From Propionibacteriaceae bacterium (GTDB lineage Bacteria; Actinomycetota; Actinomycetes; Propionibacteriales; Propionibacteriaceae), in assembly GCA_009782915.1 (NCBI GenBank), contig WRIC01000004.1, positions 1 through 64,000 of the forward strand: 64,000 nt of DNA, in the 5' to 3' direction. Below, in pieces: positions 55,072 through 64,000 of this stretch (within the stretch, counting starts at the first letter, position 1; each line of letters opens with the position of its first letter). A program made the translations under genes and the position numbers. The notes beneath the pieces were generated by a model. The model did no database searches, was not told the DNA's origin, and saw nothing but the letters and a program-made list of their open reading frames with translations.

Positions 55072-55677
55072 TCATCGTCCCAGGAACCCCAGGACCCCCT
55101 CAGCCATCATTTGGACGGCGATAGCAGCGAGCAAGACTCCAGCAATACGGGTGAGCAAAATTGTTCCGGCCTCCTTCAGGATTCGATGCAAAGCAGTGGA
55201 AAACACCAGGATCAACAAGACCGTGGCCATCGCAAAAACTAGCGCTGCACCAATCAACACATAGTCAAGTCCTGAGGCACTATGGACGGCAACCATGATG
55301 GCCACAATAGCGCCGGGGCCTGCCAACAAGGGTGTTCCGAGGGGAACAACAGCGACAGTGAGACCATGGGTCTGTTGATCATCGACTTGATCCATTTGTC
55401 CAGTGAGAAGCTGGAGGGCAACAAGCAGGAGCAACAGCCCGCCAGAAACTTGCAGAGCCTCCAAGGAAATCTGAAGATAAGTCAAGATCACCTGCCCGAA
55501 CACAGCAAAAGAAGCGATCACCCCTAAAGCCACCAGGGAAGCGCGCAGGGCCGCAGTATTGCGCTGGCGAGAGTCCATGGATTTGGTCAACGACAAGAAC
55601 ACTGGAAGCAAACCCGGCGGGTCGAGAATAACCCACAACGTGACAAAGGTAGATAAAAACAGATAGGTGTGGCTCAC
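55072..55677 (-). CDS. MarC family integral membrane protein
   Basis: 201 residues with about six transmembrane segments. Conserved features: WVILDPPGLLPVFLSLTKSM, VVPLGTPLLAGPGAIVAIMV and the C-terminal RIAGVLLAAIAVQMMAEGVL. MarC proteins were once linked to multiple antibiotic resistance; their transport function is uncertain. Stand-alone gene, divergent from trmB. Confidence 0.9.
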   Translation of the reverse strand: MSHTYLFLSTFVTLWVILDPPGLLPVFLSLTKSMDSRQRNTAALRASLVALGVIASFAVFGQVILTYLQISLEALQVSGGLLLLLVALQLLTGQMDQVDDQQTHGLTVAVVPLGTPLLAGPGAIVAIMVAVHSASGLDYVLIGAALVFAMATVLLILVFSTALHRILKEAGTILLTRIAGVLLAAIAVQMMAEGVLGFLGR

Positions 55678-55726
55678 CTCACTATCGTACTGCCAGGTTC
55701 AAGAATCACTGAGGTAGGATTTCGCT

Positions 55727-56446
55727 GTGAATAGTCCACGCGGTGAGGATCAAACACATAGATCCATCGTCAGTTATGTACGCCGCAGTCCTCGCATGAC
55801 ACCTTCCCAACACCGGTGGTGGCAGACCCATTCACCCCAGTGGGTTCTTCAGGTCACTTCCACACCGCGAATCACGCTCATTGGCCCTCAAGCACACCTC
55901 GACCTTGAGTTCGTCTTTGGTCGAGGTGCCCCACTGATCATTGAAATTGGTTGTGGGCATGGGGAAACCCTGATTAGGGCCGCCCAGGCCCATCCAGAGG
56001 TGAATTTCCTGGGCTTTGAGGTCTTCGAAGCTTCCCTAGCAACAACCTTGGGCAAGATTGCCTCCCACAATCTCAACAATATCCGTCTCATCTGCGGCGA
56101 TGCAGTCACAGGACTCACCCATCTCATCCCCAACCACGCCGCCGAAGAAATCTGGGTTTTCTTTCCCGATCCTTGGCCCAAGGCCCGTCACCACAAACGC
56201 CGACTGATCAACCATGACTTTGTTGATCTCACCAAAGCGAAGCTCGACTCAACAGGCACACTTCGCATAGCCACCGATTGGGAGAATTACGCCCGCAGTA
56301 TCAAGGAGACCTTCACAGGTGTTTCCGGCTTTGAATTGGTGGGCACCACACGCTTTGCCCTGCGCCCACTGACAAAATTTGAGTCGCGAGGGATCGCTGC
56401 TGGTCGAGCAATTGTCGATCTCACCTATCAGAAGAGCCCATCATGA
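55727..56446 (+). CDS. trmB: tRNA (guanine-N7-)-methyltransferase
   Basis: 239 residues from GTG 55727 (GAGGTAGGA upstream). The N-terminal VSYVRRSPRMTPSQHRWW matches actinobacterial TrmB; the SAM loop is IIEIGCGHGETLIRA; IWVFFPDPWPKARHHKRRL is the family's catalytic signature. Methylates G46 of tRNA. Overlaps truA by four bases. Confidence 0.93.
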   Translation: MNSPRGEDQTHRSIVSYVRRSPRMTPSQHRWWQTHSPQWVLQVTSTPRITLIGPQAHLDLEFVFGRGAPLIIEIGCGHGETLIRAAQAHPEVNFLGFEVFEASLATTLGKIASHNLNNIRLICGDAVTGLTHLIPNHAAEEIWVFFPDPWPKARHHKRRLINHDFVDLTKAKLDSTGTLRIATDWENYARSIKETFTGVSGFELVGTTRFALRPLTKFESRGIAAGRAIVDLTYQKSPS

Positions 56447-57270
56447 GACTACGTTTGGATCTGTCCTACGACGGCACGCATTTCTCCGGCTGGGCTCGCC
56501 AACCCGAGCTTCGAACAGTGCAATCAACTCTCGAGTCCGCTCTGAAACAGGTGCTGAGGCTTCCTATGGACCCTCTCACTGTCTGCGCAGGACGTACTGA
56601 TGCAGGAGTTCATGCCCGCGGCCAAGTCGTGCATGTTGATCTCGAGCATCCTTTGGTCACTGCCCATGGTCAAAGCCATCCCTGCTTGGATGTCCTGCAA
56701 AAATCCTTACCTAAGGCGCTACCGCCAGACATCGTGGTCCGAGGAATCATGGAAGCACCCGAGGGTTTCGATGCGCGTTTTTCTGCAGTAGGTCGGCGTT
56801 ATATCTATCGATTGTGGGACCACGCCCAGTACGATCCCCTCACCCTCACCTACACCACGTACTATCGGCATACCCTGGACACAGAACTCATGAACCAGGC
56901 TGCGCAGCAACTGGTTGGACTCCACGACTTTATTGGCTTCTGCAAGGCTAAACCTGAGGGAACCACCATGCGCCATCTTCGCCATCTCTCTGTGGCCCGC
57001 CAACAAGACTCCTCCATCGCCATCACAGCAGAAGCAGATGCCTTCTGTCATTCCATGGTTCGATCTTTAGTCGGCGCACTGGTGAATGTGGGGCGCCAAC
57101 GCCGTACTGTTGCGTGGCTAGCAGACTGTCTCCAGGCAGCGGGTCGCCTCGGTGACATCGTGGTCATGCCACCGCAAGGTTTGACCCTCGAAGAAGTCAC
57201 CTATCCACCCGATCATGAGCTGGCAACTCGCGCCGGGGAAGCTCGTCGAAGAAGAGATGATCTATCATGA
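56443..57270 (+). CDS. truA: tRNA pseudouridine(38-40) synthase
   Basis: 275 residues. LRLDLSYDGTHFSGWARQPE at the N-terminus; the catalytic aspartate is in CAGRTDAGVHARGQVVHV; RRYIYRLWDH and FCHSMVRSLVGALVNVG are conserved. Modifies the anticodon arm of several tRNAs. Coupled to trmB and the next methyltransferase by ATGA overlaps. Confidence 0.93.
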   Translation: MRLRLDLSYDGTHFSGWARQPELRTVQSTLESALKQVLRLPMDPLTVCAGRTDAGVHARGQVVHVDLEHPLVTAHGQSHPCLDVLQKSLPKALPPDIVVRGIMEAPEGFDARFSAVGRRYIYRLWDHAQYDPLTLTYTTYYRHTLDTELMNQAAQQLVGLHDFIGFCKAKPEGTTMRHLRHLSVARQQDSSIAITAEADAFCHSMVRSLVGALVNVGRQRRTVAWLADCLQAAGRLGDIVVMPPQGLTLEEVTYPPDHELATRAGEARRRRDDLS

Positions 57271-57869
57271 GTCACTATTTCACCTCACCTCAAGGTGACA
57301 GTGAGGTCTCAAGTTTCCCTGCGAATATCTGGGGTCATGAGGTCCGGTTGTTCAGTTCGACCGGGGTCTTTTCTTCGAGGCGCTTGGATCCTGGCACCAC
57401 TGTTCTCTTCCGGCTCACCGAACCACCCAGCGATCTGCAGGGGCACTTTCTCGATTTAGGGTGTGGGATTGGTCCGATCGCGGTAGGGCTTGCCCTGTCC
57501 TGCCCGCAAGCGCACGTTGATGCCATAGACATCAACTCTCGTGCCCGTGAACTGACTGCACTCAATGCTGAACACCTGGGAATCGACCAGCAGATCACTG
57601 TGAGTGCTCCAGACCAGATTGACCCTTGCGTCACCTATGACGAGATCTGGTCTAATCCCCCGGTACGAATCGGAAAACAAGCCCTTCACGACCTCCTGAA
57701 TACGTGGTTGGTGCGATTGAAACCAACCGGGAAAGCAACCCTGGTGGTGGGCAAGAATCTTGGTGCTGATTCACTGAAATCCTGGCTGGAAACCCAGCAA
57801 TGGCTAGTAACAAAACTCGGTTCTTCGAAGGGTTTTAGGGTTCTGGAGGTACGCCCTGGGCTACGATAA
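57267..57869 (+). CDS. Class I SAM-dependent methyltransferase (RsmC/MTS-like)
   Basis: 200 residues. The SAM loop is FLDLGCGIGPIAVGLALSC; the motif WSNPPVRIGKQALHD is the NPPxR signature of MTS-domain methyltransferases that modify guanine in rRNA (RsmC/RsmG-type substrates). The N-terminus SHYFTSPQGDSEVS and FSSRRLDPGTTVL match short actinobacterial members. Target is inferred; truA upstream supports an RNA-modification role. Confidence 0.85.
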   Translation: MSHYFTSPQGDSEVSSFPANIWGHEVRLFSSTGVFSSRRLDPGTTVLFRLTEPPSDLQGHFLDLGCGIGPIAVGLALSCPQAHVDAIDINSRARELTALNAEHLGIDQQITVSAPDQIDPCVTYDEIWSNPPVRIGKQALHDLLNTWLVRLKPTGKATLVVGKNLGADSLKSWLETQQWLVTKLGSSKGFRVLEVRPGLR

Positions 57870-57873
57870 GTCC

Positions 57874-59103
57874 GTGACCGATATCGAAACCCAAGAAAAC
57901 GCAGAACCGGCATCGACAGTGTCGCGGATGAAGAAACTGTGGTGGACCATACCTGTGGTGGCTTTACTGGTGCTGAGTTTGGCAGTGGTGACTTTCTTGT
58001 CTGGGTGGATTCCAGGATTCGGACCACGACCTTTTCCCGCACGCCAGGGAGGCCTGTTTCTCGTCAGTCCAGGAATAGGCGAAGGACTCGACAAGGTCAC
58101 ATTCACCAGACTGTCTTCCTTCCCCTATGCCTCGGATTTCGATTTTGGAGCCGAAGGAAATGTCTTCGTCCTTCAACGAGGTGAAGTGTGGTCGTGGGGC
58201 CCCAACAATGATTCAGGCCAATTAGGTAGTGGTGACATTTTGCCCGTAGACCAGCCCATTGTCATCGAAGGTCTTCCTGAGATTAGGTCTATCTCAGCTG
58301 GGATGGTTGATGCTTATGCCCTCGACACTGCTGGCCAACTGTGGGGGTGGGGGCAGAATCTACCGCTACCTGCTGGGTATTCGGCCAGTGATTCTCTTGT
58401 GCCTGTGCCTATCCCTGGATTGCCACCTATCGAATCCTTTGTCTCCGGCGAGTTTGCCACCTATGCCCTCGACACCAGTGGAACAGTGTGGGGTTGGGGC
58501 TGGGATGTATCAAGGCTTTTCGGCAACGACGATGACCAGGGACGTTTGGCTGTGAAAATCCCAGAACTCGATCACATTACGTCTGTGTCTGCCAGCGAGC
58601 ATGTGGGCCTGGCTTTAAAAGATGACGGTACGGTATGGGCCTGGGGTTATTCGCCCTATGGCGAGATTGGTGACGGTACTGTTTCTCAACTGACTGTTCC
58701 CGTCCAGGTGCCTGACCTGACCAATGTGGTCAGCATTGCCCGGGGTTCCTCGACCAGTTATGCCGTCCAGGCCAACGGAACAGCCTATTGTTGGGGGTCA
58801 AATTATCTCCATCAATGCGGTGTGACTGGCGCCGATATTGATGACGGCGTGATGTTCCTCACCCCCACGGTCATCGCTGGGCCAGCTTCCCTCCATCACA
58901 TCATCGCAACCAATTCAATGGCCTATGGTTTCTCTGAGGAAGGACTATGGGCTTGGGGGCAAGGCTGGGGCGCGACCCTTGTTGAATCTTCTGAAGAAAA
59001 TCTTTTGCCTGTTCCAGCTTCCCTTCCCGATCTGCCGGGTTTCCTCTCGATCGCTGAAGACGAGTCACACACCATGGTTTTTTTCGCGAAATTACAGCGT
59101 TGA
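57874..59103 (+). CDS. RCC1-repeat protein with N-terminal membrane anchor
   Basis: 409 residues from GTG 57874. One transmembrane helix (WWTIPVVALLVLSLAVVTFL) lies near residue 25-45, so the rest is outside the membrane. Five or more RCC1-type blades follow, each with a W-x-W-G core (VWSWGPNNDSGQLGSG, LWGWGQN, VWGWGWD, VWAWGYSPYGEIGDGT, LWAWGQGWG), forming a beta-propeller. Binding partner unknown. Possibly cotranscribed with the methyltransferase before it. Confidence 0.85.
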   Translation: MTDIETQENAEPASTVSRMKKLWWTIPVVALLVLSLAVVTFLSGWIPGFGPRPFPARQGGLFLVSPGIGEGLDKVTFTRLSSFPYASDFDFGAEGNVFVLQRGEVWSWGPNNDSGQLGSGDILPVDQPIVIEGLPEIRSISAGMVDAYALDTAGQLWGWGQNLPLPAGYSASDSLVPVPIPGLPPIESFVSGEFATYALDTSGTVWGWGWDVSRLFGNDDDQGRLAVKIPELDHITSVSASEHVGLALKDDGTVWAWGYSPYGEIGDGTVSQLTVPVQVPDLTNVVSIARGSSTSYAVQANGTAYCWGSNYLHQCGVTGADIDDGVMFLTPTVIAGPASLHHIIATNSMAYGFSEEGLWAWGQGWGATLVESSEENLLPVPASLPDLPGFLSIAEDESHTMVFFAKLQR

Positions 59104-59223
59104 GAAACTGCGGCAAGACTCAGTCCCTACTGGCGAGACATTGCCAGGATTTAACCTAGGGAGCCAGGAGAAGAAGTGATAATCTGAACGTGGTCACACC
59201 CGTGGCGCGAAAGGAGCATTCCC

Positions 59224-59622
59224 ATGACTGATCAGAACGTGAACGAAGAATTCATCGACCAACCCGAAGAGGGCCGTGGCGACCTTGCCGGTAAGGCAGA
59301 AGAGGTCATGGGAAAGGTCAAAGGAGCTGCTGGACCGCTGCTTGAAAAGGTCAAGGGCGCTGCTGGACCCGCCCTCGACAAGGCTAAAGGTGCTGCTGGA
59401 CCCGCCCTCGAAAAAGCCAAGGGTGCCGCAGGACCCATGCTTGACAAAGCTAAGGGAGCTGCCGGACCCGCCTTGGATAAGGCCAAGAGCGCTGCAGGAC
59501 CAGCCCTCGACAAGGCCAAAGGTGTGGCAAGCCCTATGCTTGACAAAGCTAAAGACGCAGCTGGTGATGTGATGGGTAAGGCCAAGGGTCTTATCCAAGA
59601 AGACAAGGATTCACAGGCCTAA
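59224..59622 (+). CDS. Amphipathic 11-residue repeat protein (CsbD/LEA-like)
   Basis: 132 residues with GAAAGGAG just upstream. After an acidic start it has about nine imperfect 11-residue units of the form KAKGAAGPALD, ending DKAKDAAGDVMGKAKG. Such repeats make amphipathic helices and resemble LEA or CsbD-type stress proteins; no signal peptide. The repeats at DNA level (about 33 bp) could change in number. Neighbour sodA suggests a stress role; that is inference. Confidence 0.75.
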   Translation: MTDQNVNEEFIDQPEEGRGDLAGKAEEVMGKVKGAAGPLLEKVKGAAGPALDKAKGAAGPALEKAKGAAGPMLDKAKGAAGPALDKAKSAAGPALDKAKGVASPMLDKAKDAAGDVMGKAKGLIQEDKDSQA

Positions 59623-59688
59623 TAACGGCTCCTGGTCATATTCACTACCCTTCATATCTCCTCCACTACCCCTGATAGAGAGTCAACG

Positions 59689-60303
59689 ATGTACACCCTG
59701 CCTGATTTAGATTACGACTATTCCGCACTCGCGCCGTCGATTTCCCCTCAGATCATGGAGCTTCACCACTCCAAACACCATCAAGCCTATGTGACGGGTG
59801 CAAACACTGCCCTAGAGAAGCTTGCCTCAGCTAGAGACAGCGGTGACTATTCCATCTTGCCCAAACTAGAAAAGGACCTTGCCTTTCACCTGGGAGGACA
59901 CTTCAACCACAGTATCTTCTGGAAAAATATGTCCCCTGATGGCGGAGGGGAACCTACTGGTGATCTGGGACGAGCCATCGAGTTGTACTTCTCCTCATTC
60001 CCGTCCATGAAGGCTCATTTCACTGAAGCAGCGATGAGTCTTCAAGGCTCAGGGTGGGCAATCCTTGCCTGGGATACCCTGGGCAAGCGCATGAATATTT
60101 ACCAGTTGTACGACCAGCAGTCGAATCTTCCTGTCGGTCAGATCCCTTTGCTGCAACTCGACATGTGGGAACACGCCTTCTATTTGCAGTACCTCAATGT
60201 CAAGGGTGACTATGTCAATGCATGGTGGGATGTCGTCAACTGGCAGGACGTTGCTCAGCGTTATCAGCAAGCCTCGTCACACTGTGGTTGCGTGGAGGCC
60301 TGA
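59689..60303 (+). CDS. sodA: Superoxide dismutase (Fe/Mn)
   Basis: 204 residues. Metal ligands: [18 protein letters not shown] (first His), [17 protein letters not shown] (second His) and [20 protein letters not shown] (Asp and last His). Family of cambialistic Fe/Mn enzymes known from propionibacteria. Its last 40 bases overlap the glycosyltransferase gene on the other strand. Confidence 0.95.
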   Translation: MYTLPDLDYDYSALAPSISPQIMELHHSKHHQAYVTGANTALEKLASARDSGDYSILPKLEKDLAFHLGGHFNHSIFWKNMSPDGGGEPTGDLGRAIELYFSSFPSMKAHFTEAAMSLQGSGWAILAWDTLGKRMNIYQLYDQQSNLPVGQIPLLQLDMWEHAFYLQYLNVKGDYVNAWWDVVNWQDVAQRYQQASSHCGCVEA

Positions 60304-61388
60304 AGCAAAGAGCTGTGGACCTCGAGCATTGAGTCGATAGCCCTGCTCCAGGGATATTTTTCTGCATGAGTGCGTGCGGCTTGGCGTAGGGTTTGCTCAC
60401 TTTCTTTGAGTCGCGCAACCATCCTCAGCACGGCATCGGCTAGAAAAACAGGATCGGGGCTCGCCCATTCTGCACAGCTGGAATCCACGACTTCTCGCGC
60501 TCCGCCTCGATCAGCAGTCACCACGGGTGTCCCGCAAGCCAATGATTCGAGGACTGTCAGACCAAAGGTTTCCACCGGGCAGACTGACAAGACGATATCT
60601 GCATTTTGATAGGCTTCACGCAAAGCAGTACGGGAGTCCAGATAGCCATGGAAGAACACTGGGGCCTCTCCTGCAAGAACTCGCAGTTCTTCAAAATGAC
60701 GTCCAGTGCCGTACACGTCAAGCTGAATATCATGCCCTCGACGATTCAGCTCAACAGCAGTGGCCACTGCCAGGTGGGGACTCTTTTCCCGCGCTAGTTG
60801 TCCGGCATACACCAATCTTGATCGCCCCTTGGATTGTTCTGGACGCTTCGATGGTGTGAACTCATCAAGATCCACTCCTAGTGGGCGAACCATCAAAGAA
60901 GCAGAGGTATTGATCCATTCCCCTGCGCTATAACGCGTGGTGACAACTATGCGGTCATAGAGACGTGCAAGATGACGATTCATCCGGTGTATCTGTCCAG
61001 TGACATCCAGTTCGAGAAAGAAGGAAGCCAGATCATCGAGTCGATCGTGAGACAGCAGAACACTGGGTATCTGACGACGCTTGCCCCATCGAGCTACCCA
61101 GGTCATTGTCCACCGATCGGAAACCTCCAAGTTGGTGGGTCGGAAACGCGTCAAAACTTGGCGTACCTTCGTCATATTGGTGATCACACGATCACCCGAC
61201 ATCATCGATGGTGATGAGATGCTCACTAGTGTTCCCGAGGGGCCATGTGACACTGAATCCGTAGTTCCAGGAATGATGAGCAATCGACAGTGACCACCAC
61301 GAACATATCCTTCCCCGAGTGACTCCACTGATCGGCGTAACCCATCCGAGGTTGAGGAAATGAAATTCGCTACTTGTGCAATACGCAT
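60264..61388 (-). CDS. GT4-family glycosyltransferase
   Basis: 374 residues of GT-B fold. The N-terminal Rossmann part starts [20 protein letters not shown]; the donor-binding half has [33 protein letters not shown] and the E-x7-E signature in [20 protein letters not shown]. Related to actinobacterial mannosyl- or glucosyltransferases for glycolipid synthesis; sugar and acceptor are not determined. Followed on the plus strand by the converging sodA. Confidence 0.85.
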   Translation of the reverse strand: MRIAQVANFISSTSDGLRRSVESLGEGYVRGGHCRLLIIPGTTDSVSHGPSGTLVSISSPSMMSGDRVITNMTKVRQVLTRFRPTNLEVSDRWTMTWVARWGKRRQIPSVLLSHDRLDDLASFFLELDVTGQIHRMNRHLARLYDRIVVTTRYSAGEWINTSASLMVRPLGVDLDEFTPSKRPEQSKGRSRLVYAGQLAREKSPHLAVATAVELNRRGHDIQLDVYGTGRHFEELRVLAGEAPVFFHGYLDSRTALREAYQNADIVLSVCPVETFGLTVLESLACGTPVVTADRGGAREVVDSSCAEWASPDPVFLADAVLRMVARLKESEQTLRQAARTHAEKYPWSRAIDSMLEVHSSLLQASTQPQCDEAC

Positions 61389-61397
61389 ACGATATCC

Positions 61398-62810
61398 TCA
61401 GTATTTCGGACGTACCCGATGGACATAAATAGTATTGGTTTTCCCTGCCACACCCATGGGAACCCCATAGACGATGACTATTCTGTCTCCAGGATGAGCA
61501 AGATTTTGCTCAAGAAGGATCTCGTCCATCTCAGAAATCATATCCTCCACATCGTGAGACTGGGAGATATAAACACTCAGCCCCCACACGATCGCTAATT
61601 CACGTTGTGTACGGCGTCGCGGGGTGAAACACAAGATAGGAATGGTGGGTCTCAATCTGGCTAATCGTCGAGCAGTATCCCCACTGAGTGAGAAACCCAC
61701 AATGTATCGCGCTTCAAGTTGTTCAGCGATCCCCACCGCGGACCAGGTCAAAGCCCCCGGTGTTGAGTGGGGATCCCAGGCAATAGTATCAATTTTGAGA
61801 TTATTATGATATTCCACTGCGCAGATGATCTTTTCCATGGCCTGAACAGACTCCACAGGATAGTGGCCGACTGCTGTCTCCCCTGAGAGCATCACAGCAT
61901 CGGCGCCATCCATGACAGCGTTAGCAACATCGGAGGCTTCCGCTCGCGTGGGTCGCGGTTCAGTAATCATCGATTCGAGCATTTGAGTGGCAACAATGAC
62001 CGGTTTCGAAGCTAACCGAGCAGCAAGAATGATTCTCTTTTGCGCCATGGGTACGTCTTGGAAAGGCAATTCCACTCCCAGGTCACCGCGGGCCACCATG
62101 AACCCATCAAAGACACTAATGATTTGGTCAAGATGTTCCAGAGCTTGAGGTTTTTCTATCTTGGCAATGATGGGAACAGTGATCCCCATTTCTTTCATCA
62201 CCGCGCGGATGGGAACCACATCCTCAGCAGTGCGCACAAAAGAAAGGGCGACCATATCAATGCCTTGGTTCAGACCCCAGCGAAGATCTGCCTCATCCTT
62301 GGGGGACAAAGCCGGAACATTAACCGCAATACCTGGAAGGTTCATTCCTTTGGAATTGGATAGTGTTCCCCCAACTTCCACTTCACAGATCACCTCAGTG
62401 CCACGTGCCTGGGTGACACGAAGTTGGACCCGACCATCATCAAGCATGATGGTGTCACCTTCGGACACATCACCCACAAGCCCACCATAGGTGGTGGAAC
62501 ATCGCAAAGCGTCGCCGAGAATCTCTTCGGTAGTGATAGTGAAGGTCTGTCCTGGTTTCACCTCGACTGGCGGGTCCCCGAATTTTCCTAGGCGAATCTT
62601 GGGGCCCTGGAGGTCAATAAAGACACTGGCTTGAAGTCCAGTGGATTGGCAGGCAGCTCTCACATTGGCCAGCATCTCCTGGTGGGTGTCATGGTCACCA
62701 TGGCTCATATTGATTCGGGCCACGTCCATTCCGGCCCTGAGAAGCTCACTGAGGACCTCCACAGAGGAACAACTCGGACCAAGGGTTGCCACAATTTTCG
62801 CGCTTTCCAC
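61398..62810 (-). CDS. pyk: Pyruvate kinase
   Basis: Makes pyruvate and ATP from phosphoenolpyruvate. 470 residues from GTG 62810 (MESAKIVATLGPSCSS). RINMSHGDHDTHQEM, the catalytic IAKIEKPQALEHLDQIISVF, MVARGDLGVELPFQDVPMAQ and ATQMLESM are conserved; the C-terminal regulatory domain is present. Upstream gene of the glycosyltransferase on the same strand. Confidence 0.95.
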   Translation of the reverse strand: MESAKIVATLGPSCSSVEVLSELLRAGMDVARINMSHGDHDTHQEMLANVRAACQSTGLQASVFIDLQGPKIRLGKFGDPPVEVKPGQTFTITTEEILGDALRCSTTYGGLVGDVSEGDTIMLDDGRVQLRVTQARGTEVICEVEVGGTLSNSKGMNLPGIAVNVPALSPKDEADLRWGLNQGIDMVALSFVRTAEDVVPIRAVMKEMGITVPIIAKIEKPQALEHLDQIISVFDGFMVARGDLGVELPFQDVPMAQKRIILAARLASKPVIVATQMLESMITEPRPTRAEASDVANAVMDGADAVMLSGETAVGHYPVESVQAMEKIICAVEYHNNLKIDTIAWDPHSTPGALTWSAVGIAEQLEARYIVGFSLSGDTARRLARLRPTIPILCFTPRRRTQRELAIVWGLSVYISQSHDVEDMISEMDEILLEQNLAHPGDRIVIVYGVPMGVAGKTNTIYVHRVRPKY

Positions 62811-62867
62811 ACCACAACCCTACGGTATGGATGAGTTCCACATCCACGAACCGATGAAATCCCTTGA

Positions 62868-63770
62868 TCACACCAAGGATTCCAGGAGATCCTCGGGATA
62901 GTCACAGGTGTAGGTCATCATCTTGCCTGAGCGCGGATGAATGAACCCCAGTTCTTTTGCATGAAGCCATTGGCGTTGGACGCCGAGTTCTTCAGCCAGT
63001 CGCGGGTCTGCCCCATAGAGGAGGTCCCCGACCAAGGGGTGGCGGATACTGGCCATATGAACACGGATTTGATGGGTACGACCTGTCTCCAGTCTCAATT
63101 CCACCAGGGAGACTCGATCGCGGGTTTCGAGGACTCGAAAATGGGTGAGTGCCTGCTTGCCTCGTGGTGACACTTCCATCTTCCATTCATCAGTTCTGGT
63201 ATGGGCAATGGGAGCATCGATGGTCCCCACGGGAGGTTGGAGATATCCCTGGCACAGTCCGTGGTAAATCTTATGGACCTGTCGTGAAGAGAAAGCCTGC
63301 TTGAGTTTCTCGTACGCCACCGCAGACTTCGCTACGACCATGAGCCCTGAGGTTCCCACATCTAAGCGCGAGACAATTCCAGGACGTTCTGGTGGCCCTG
63401 ACGGGCAGGGGGGAAATCCCGCGGCTAGCAAGTGTTCCACCACGGAAGGACCATCCCACCCCTGTGACGGGTGGGATGCCACCCCTGGTGGTTTATCCAC
63501 AACAACCAGATCTGCATCGTCGTCAACGATCCTCATGCCTTGAACAATCATCGCAGTCATCTGCAACGGACGGGGTTCATCGAGATGGACCTCAATCATT
63601 GCTCCAGCGTTGAGGCGATGGGACTTGACCACGGGCACCTGGTCGACCAGTAGCTTGCCTTGTTCAGCGGCTTGTTCGATACGTGAGCGACTCACTCCAA
63701 ACAGCCGAGCTGCTCCAATATCGGCACGGAAACCAGCGAGCCCCTCAGGAATGATCGCCAGGGCCATCAC
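62868..63770 (-). CDS. rluD: RluD-family rRNA pseudouridine synthase
   Basis: 300 residues. S4 domain: VSRSRIEQAAEQGKLLVDQV. Catalytic domain: IVSRLDVGTSGLMVVAKSAV holds the catalytic aspartate; RLETGRTHQIRVHMASIRHP is the RNA-binding motif II. Modifies large-subunit rRNA; whether it is RluD or RluC/A-type is inferred. Overlaps lspA by four bases, the usual actinobacterial order. Confidence 0.9.
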   Translation of the reverse strand: MMALAIIPEGLAGFRADIGAARLFGVSRSRIEQAAEQGKLLVDQVPVVKSHRLNAGAMIEVHLDEPRPLQMTAMIVQGMRIVDDDADLVVVDKPPGVASHPSQGWDGPSVVEHLLAAGFPPCPSGPPERPGIVSRLDVGTSGLMVVAKSAVAYEKLKQAFSSRQVHKIYHGLCQGYLQPPVGTIDAPIAHTRTDEWKMEVSPRGKQALTHFRVLETRDRVSLVELRLETGRTHQIRVHMASIRHPLVGDLLYGADPRLAEELGVQRQWLHAKELGFIHPRSGKMMTYTCDYPEDLLESLV

Positions 63771-64000
63771 GACTCCTGAGGATCAGACTTTGTCCGCCAG
63801 GAGACAATGATCGCCAGACCCGCTGCACAGGTGAGAAAGATATCCGCGACATTAAAGACCGCGAAATGCTTCAAGGAAATGAAGTCGATCACATGTCCAC
63901 GAAACACTGCTGGTGGCTGGAAGAGACGATCGATGAGATTACCTATCACACCAGCCATCCCCATCCCAATAATCACGGCCCACATTGCGGACCTCACCCG
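63767..64000 (-). CDS. lspA: Lipoprotein signal peptidase (partial)
   Basis: Cuts lipoprotein signal peptides in the membrane. The 3' part is visible (about 78 residues); the 5' end is outside the window. GVIGNLIDRLF and VFNVADIFLT carry the two catalytic aspartates of the aspartyl protease, followed by the last membrane helix and a short polar tail. Confidence 0.9.
   Translation of the reverse strand, partial: RVRSAMWAVIIGMGMAGVIGNLIDRLFQPPAVFRGHVIDFISLKHFAVFNVADIFLTCAAGLAIIVSWRTKSDPQES

Overview
The window looks like a chromosomal stretch of an actinobacterium, most likely a relative of the Propionibacteriaceae. The evidence is the fused shikimate kinase/3-dehydroquinate synthase, the sigA/sigB pair beside a ParE-type topoisomerase subunit, a B12-dependent class II ribonucleotide reductase with NrdR and LexA next door, actinobacterial LexA boxes, a RecBCD enzyme and a Fe/Mn superoxide dismutase. 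By eye the base composition is near half GC, low for this phylum, so the family assignment is an inference.

Region 1 (1-9.6 kb) is accessory DNA and the most unusual part. Nine copies of one 36-bp repeat (positions 389 to 8022), all in the same orientation, lie downstream of an apparently intact cas2 and a cas1 broken by internal deletions. In order, length and degeneration at the far end this resembles a CRISPR array. The pieces between repeats, however, are 370 to 1802 bp rather than about 30 bp, and they carry whole small genes. At most junctions a gene is cut: C-terminal fragments follow some repeats and N-terminal fragments run into others, with coding on either strand. The contents look like pieces of a conjugative element or phage: a small two-helix pilin-like protein, a membrane-anchored transfer-type protein, a DNA-binding-like protein, tandem paralogues, a nucleotidyltransferase pair and a Gly/Asp/Tyr repeat protein. 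This could be a giant-spacer, cassette-carrying CRISPR-like array. Decay or an assembly artefact must be excluded first. No cas9 or tracrRNA was seen.

Region 2 (9.6-30.7 kb) is housekeeping, nearly all on the minus strand: tRNA-Met; efp-nusB-carA-carB-pyrD-pyrF (translation factor and pyrimidine synthesis); a REP-rich gap at 17.3-17.9 kb; alaS-ruvX-mltG-aroE-aroC-aroKB-paiB (alanyl-tRNA, peptidoglycan and shikimate/chorismate genes, tightly overlapped); then rarA, parE and a DUF6882-like gene.

Region 3 (30.7-49.3 kb) holds the divergent sigma factors sigA and sigB, a universal stress protein, a chaperone-like protein, the nrdR-nrdJ operon, a LexA-box-rich gap with a 41-residue membrane ORF divergent from lexA, a UvrD-like helicase and recC-recB-recD. 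It is a DNA replication, repair and SOS neighbourhood.

Region 4 (49.3-54.9 kb) is a foreign island with a type III restriction-modification system and different codon habits. It has a broken gene at each edge and abuts tRNA-Pro.

Region 5 (54.9-64 kb) returns to host genes: MarC, trmB-truA-methyltransferase, an RCC1-repeat protein, an 11-residue-repeat amphipathic protein, superoxide dismutase, a glycosyltransferase, pyruvate kinase, an RluD-type pseudouridine synthase and the start of lspA, cut by the window end.
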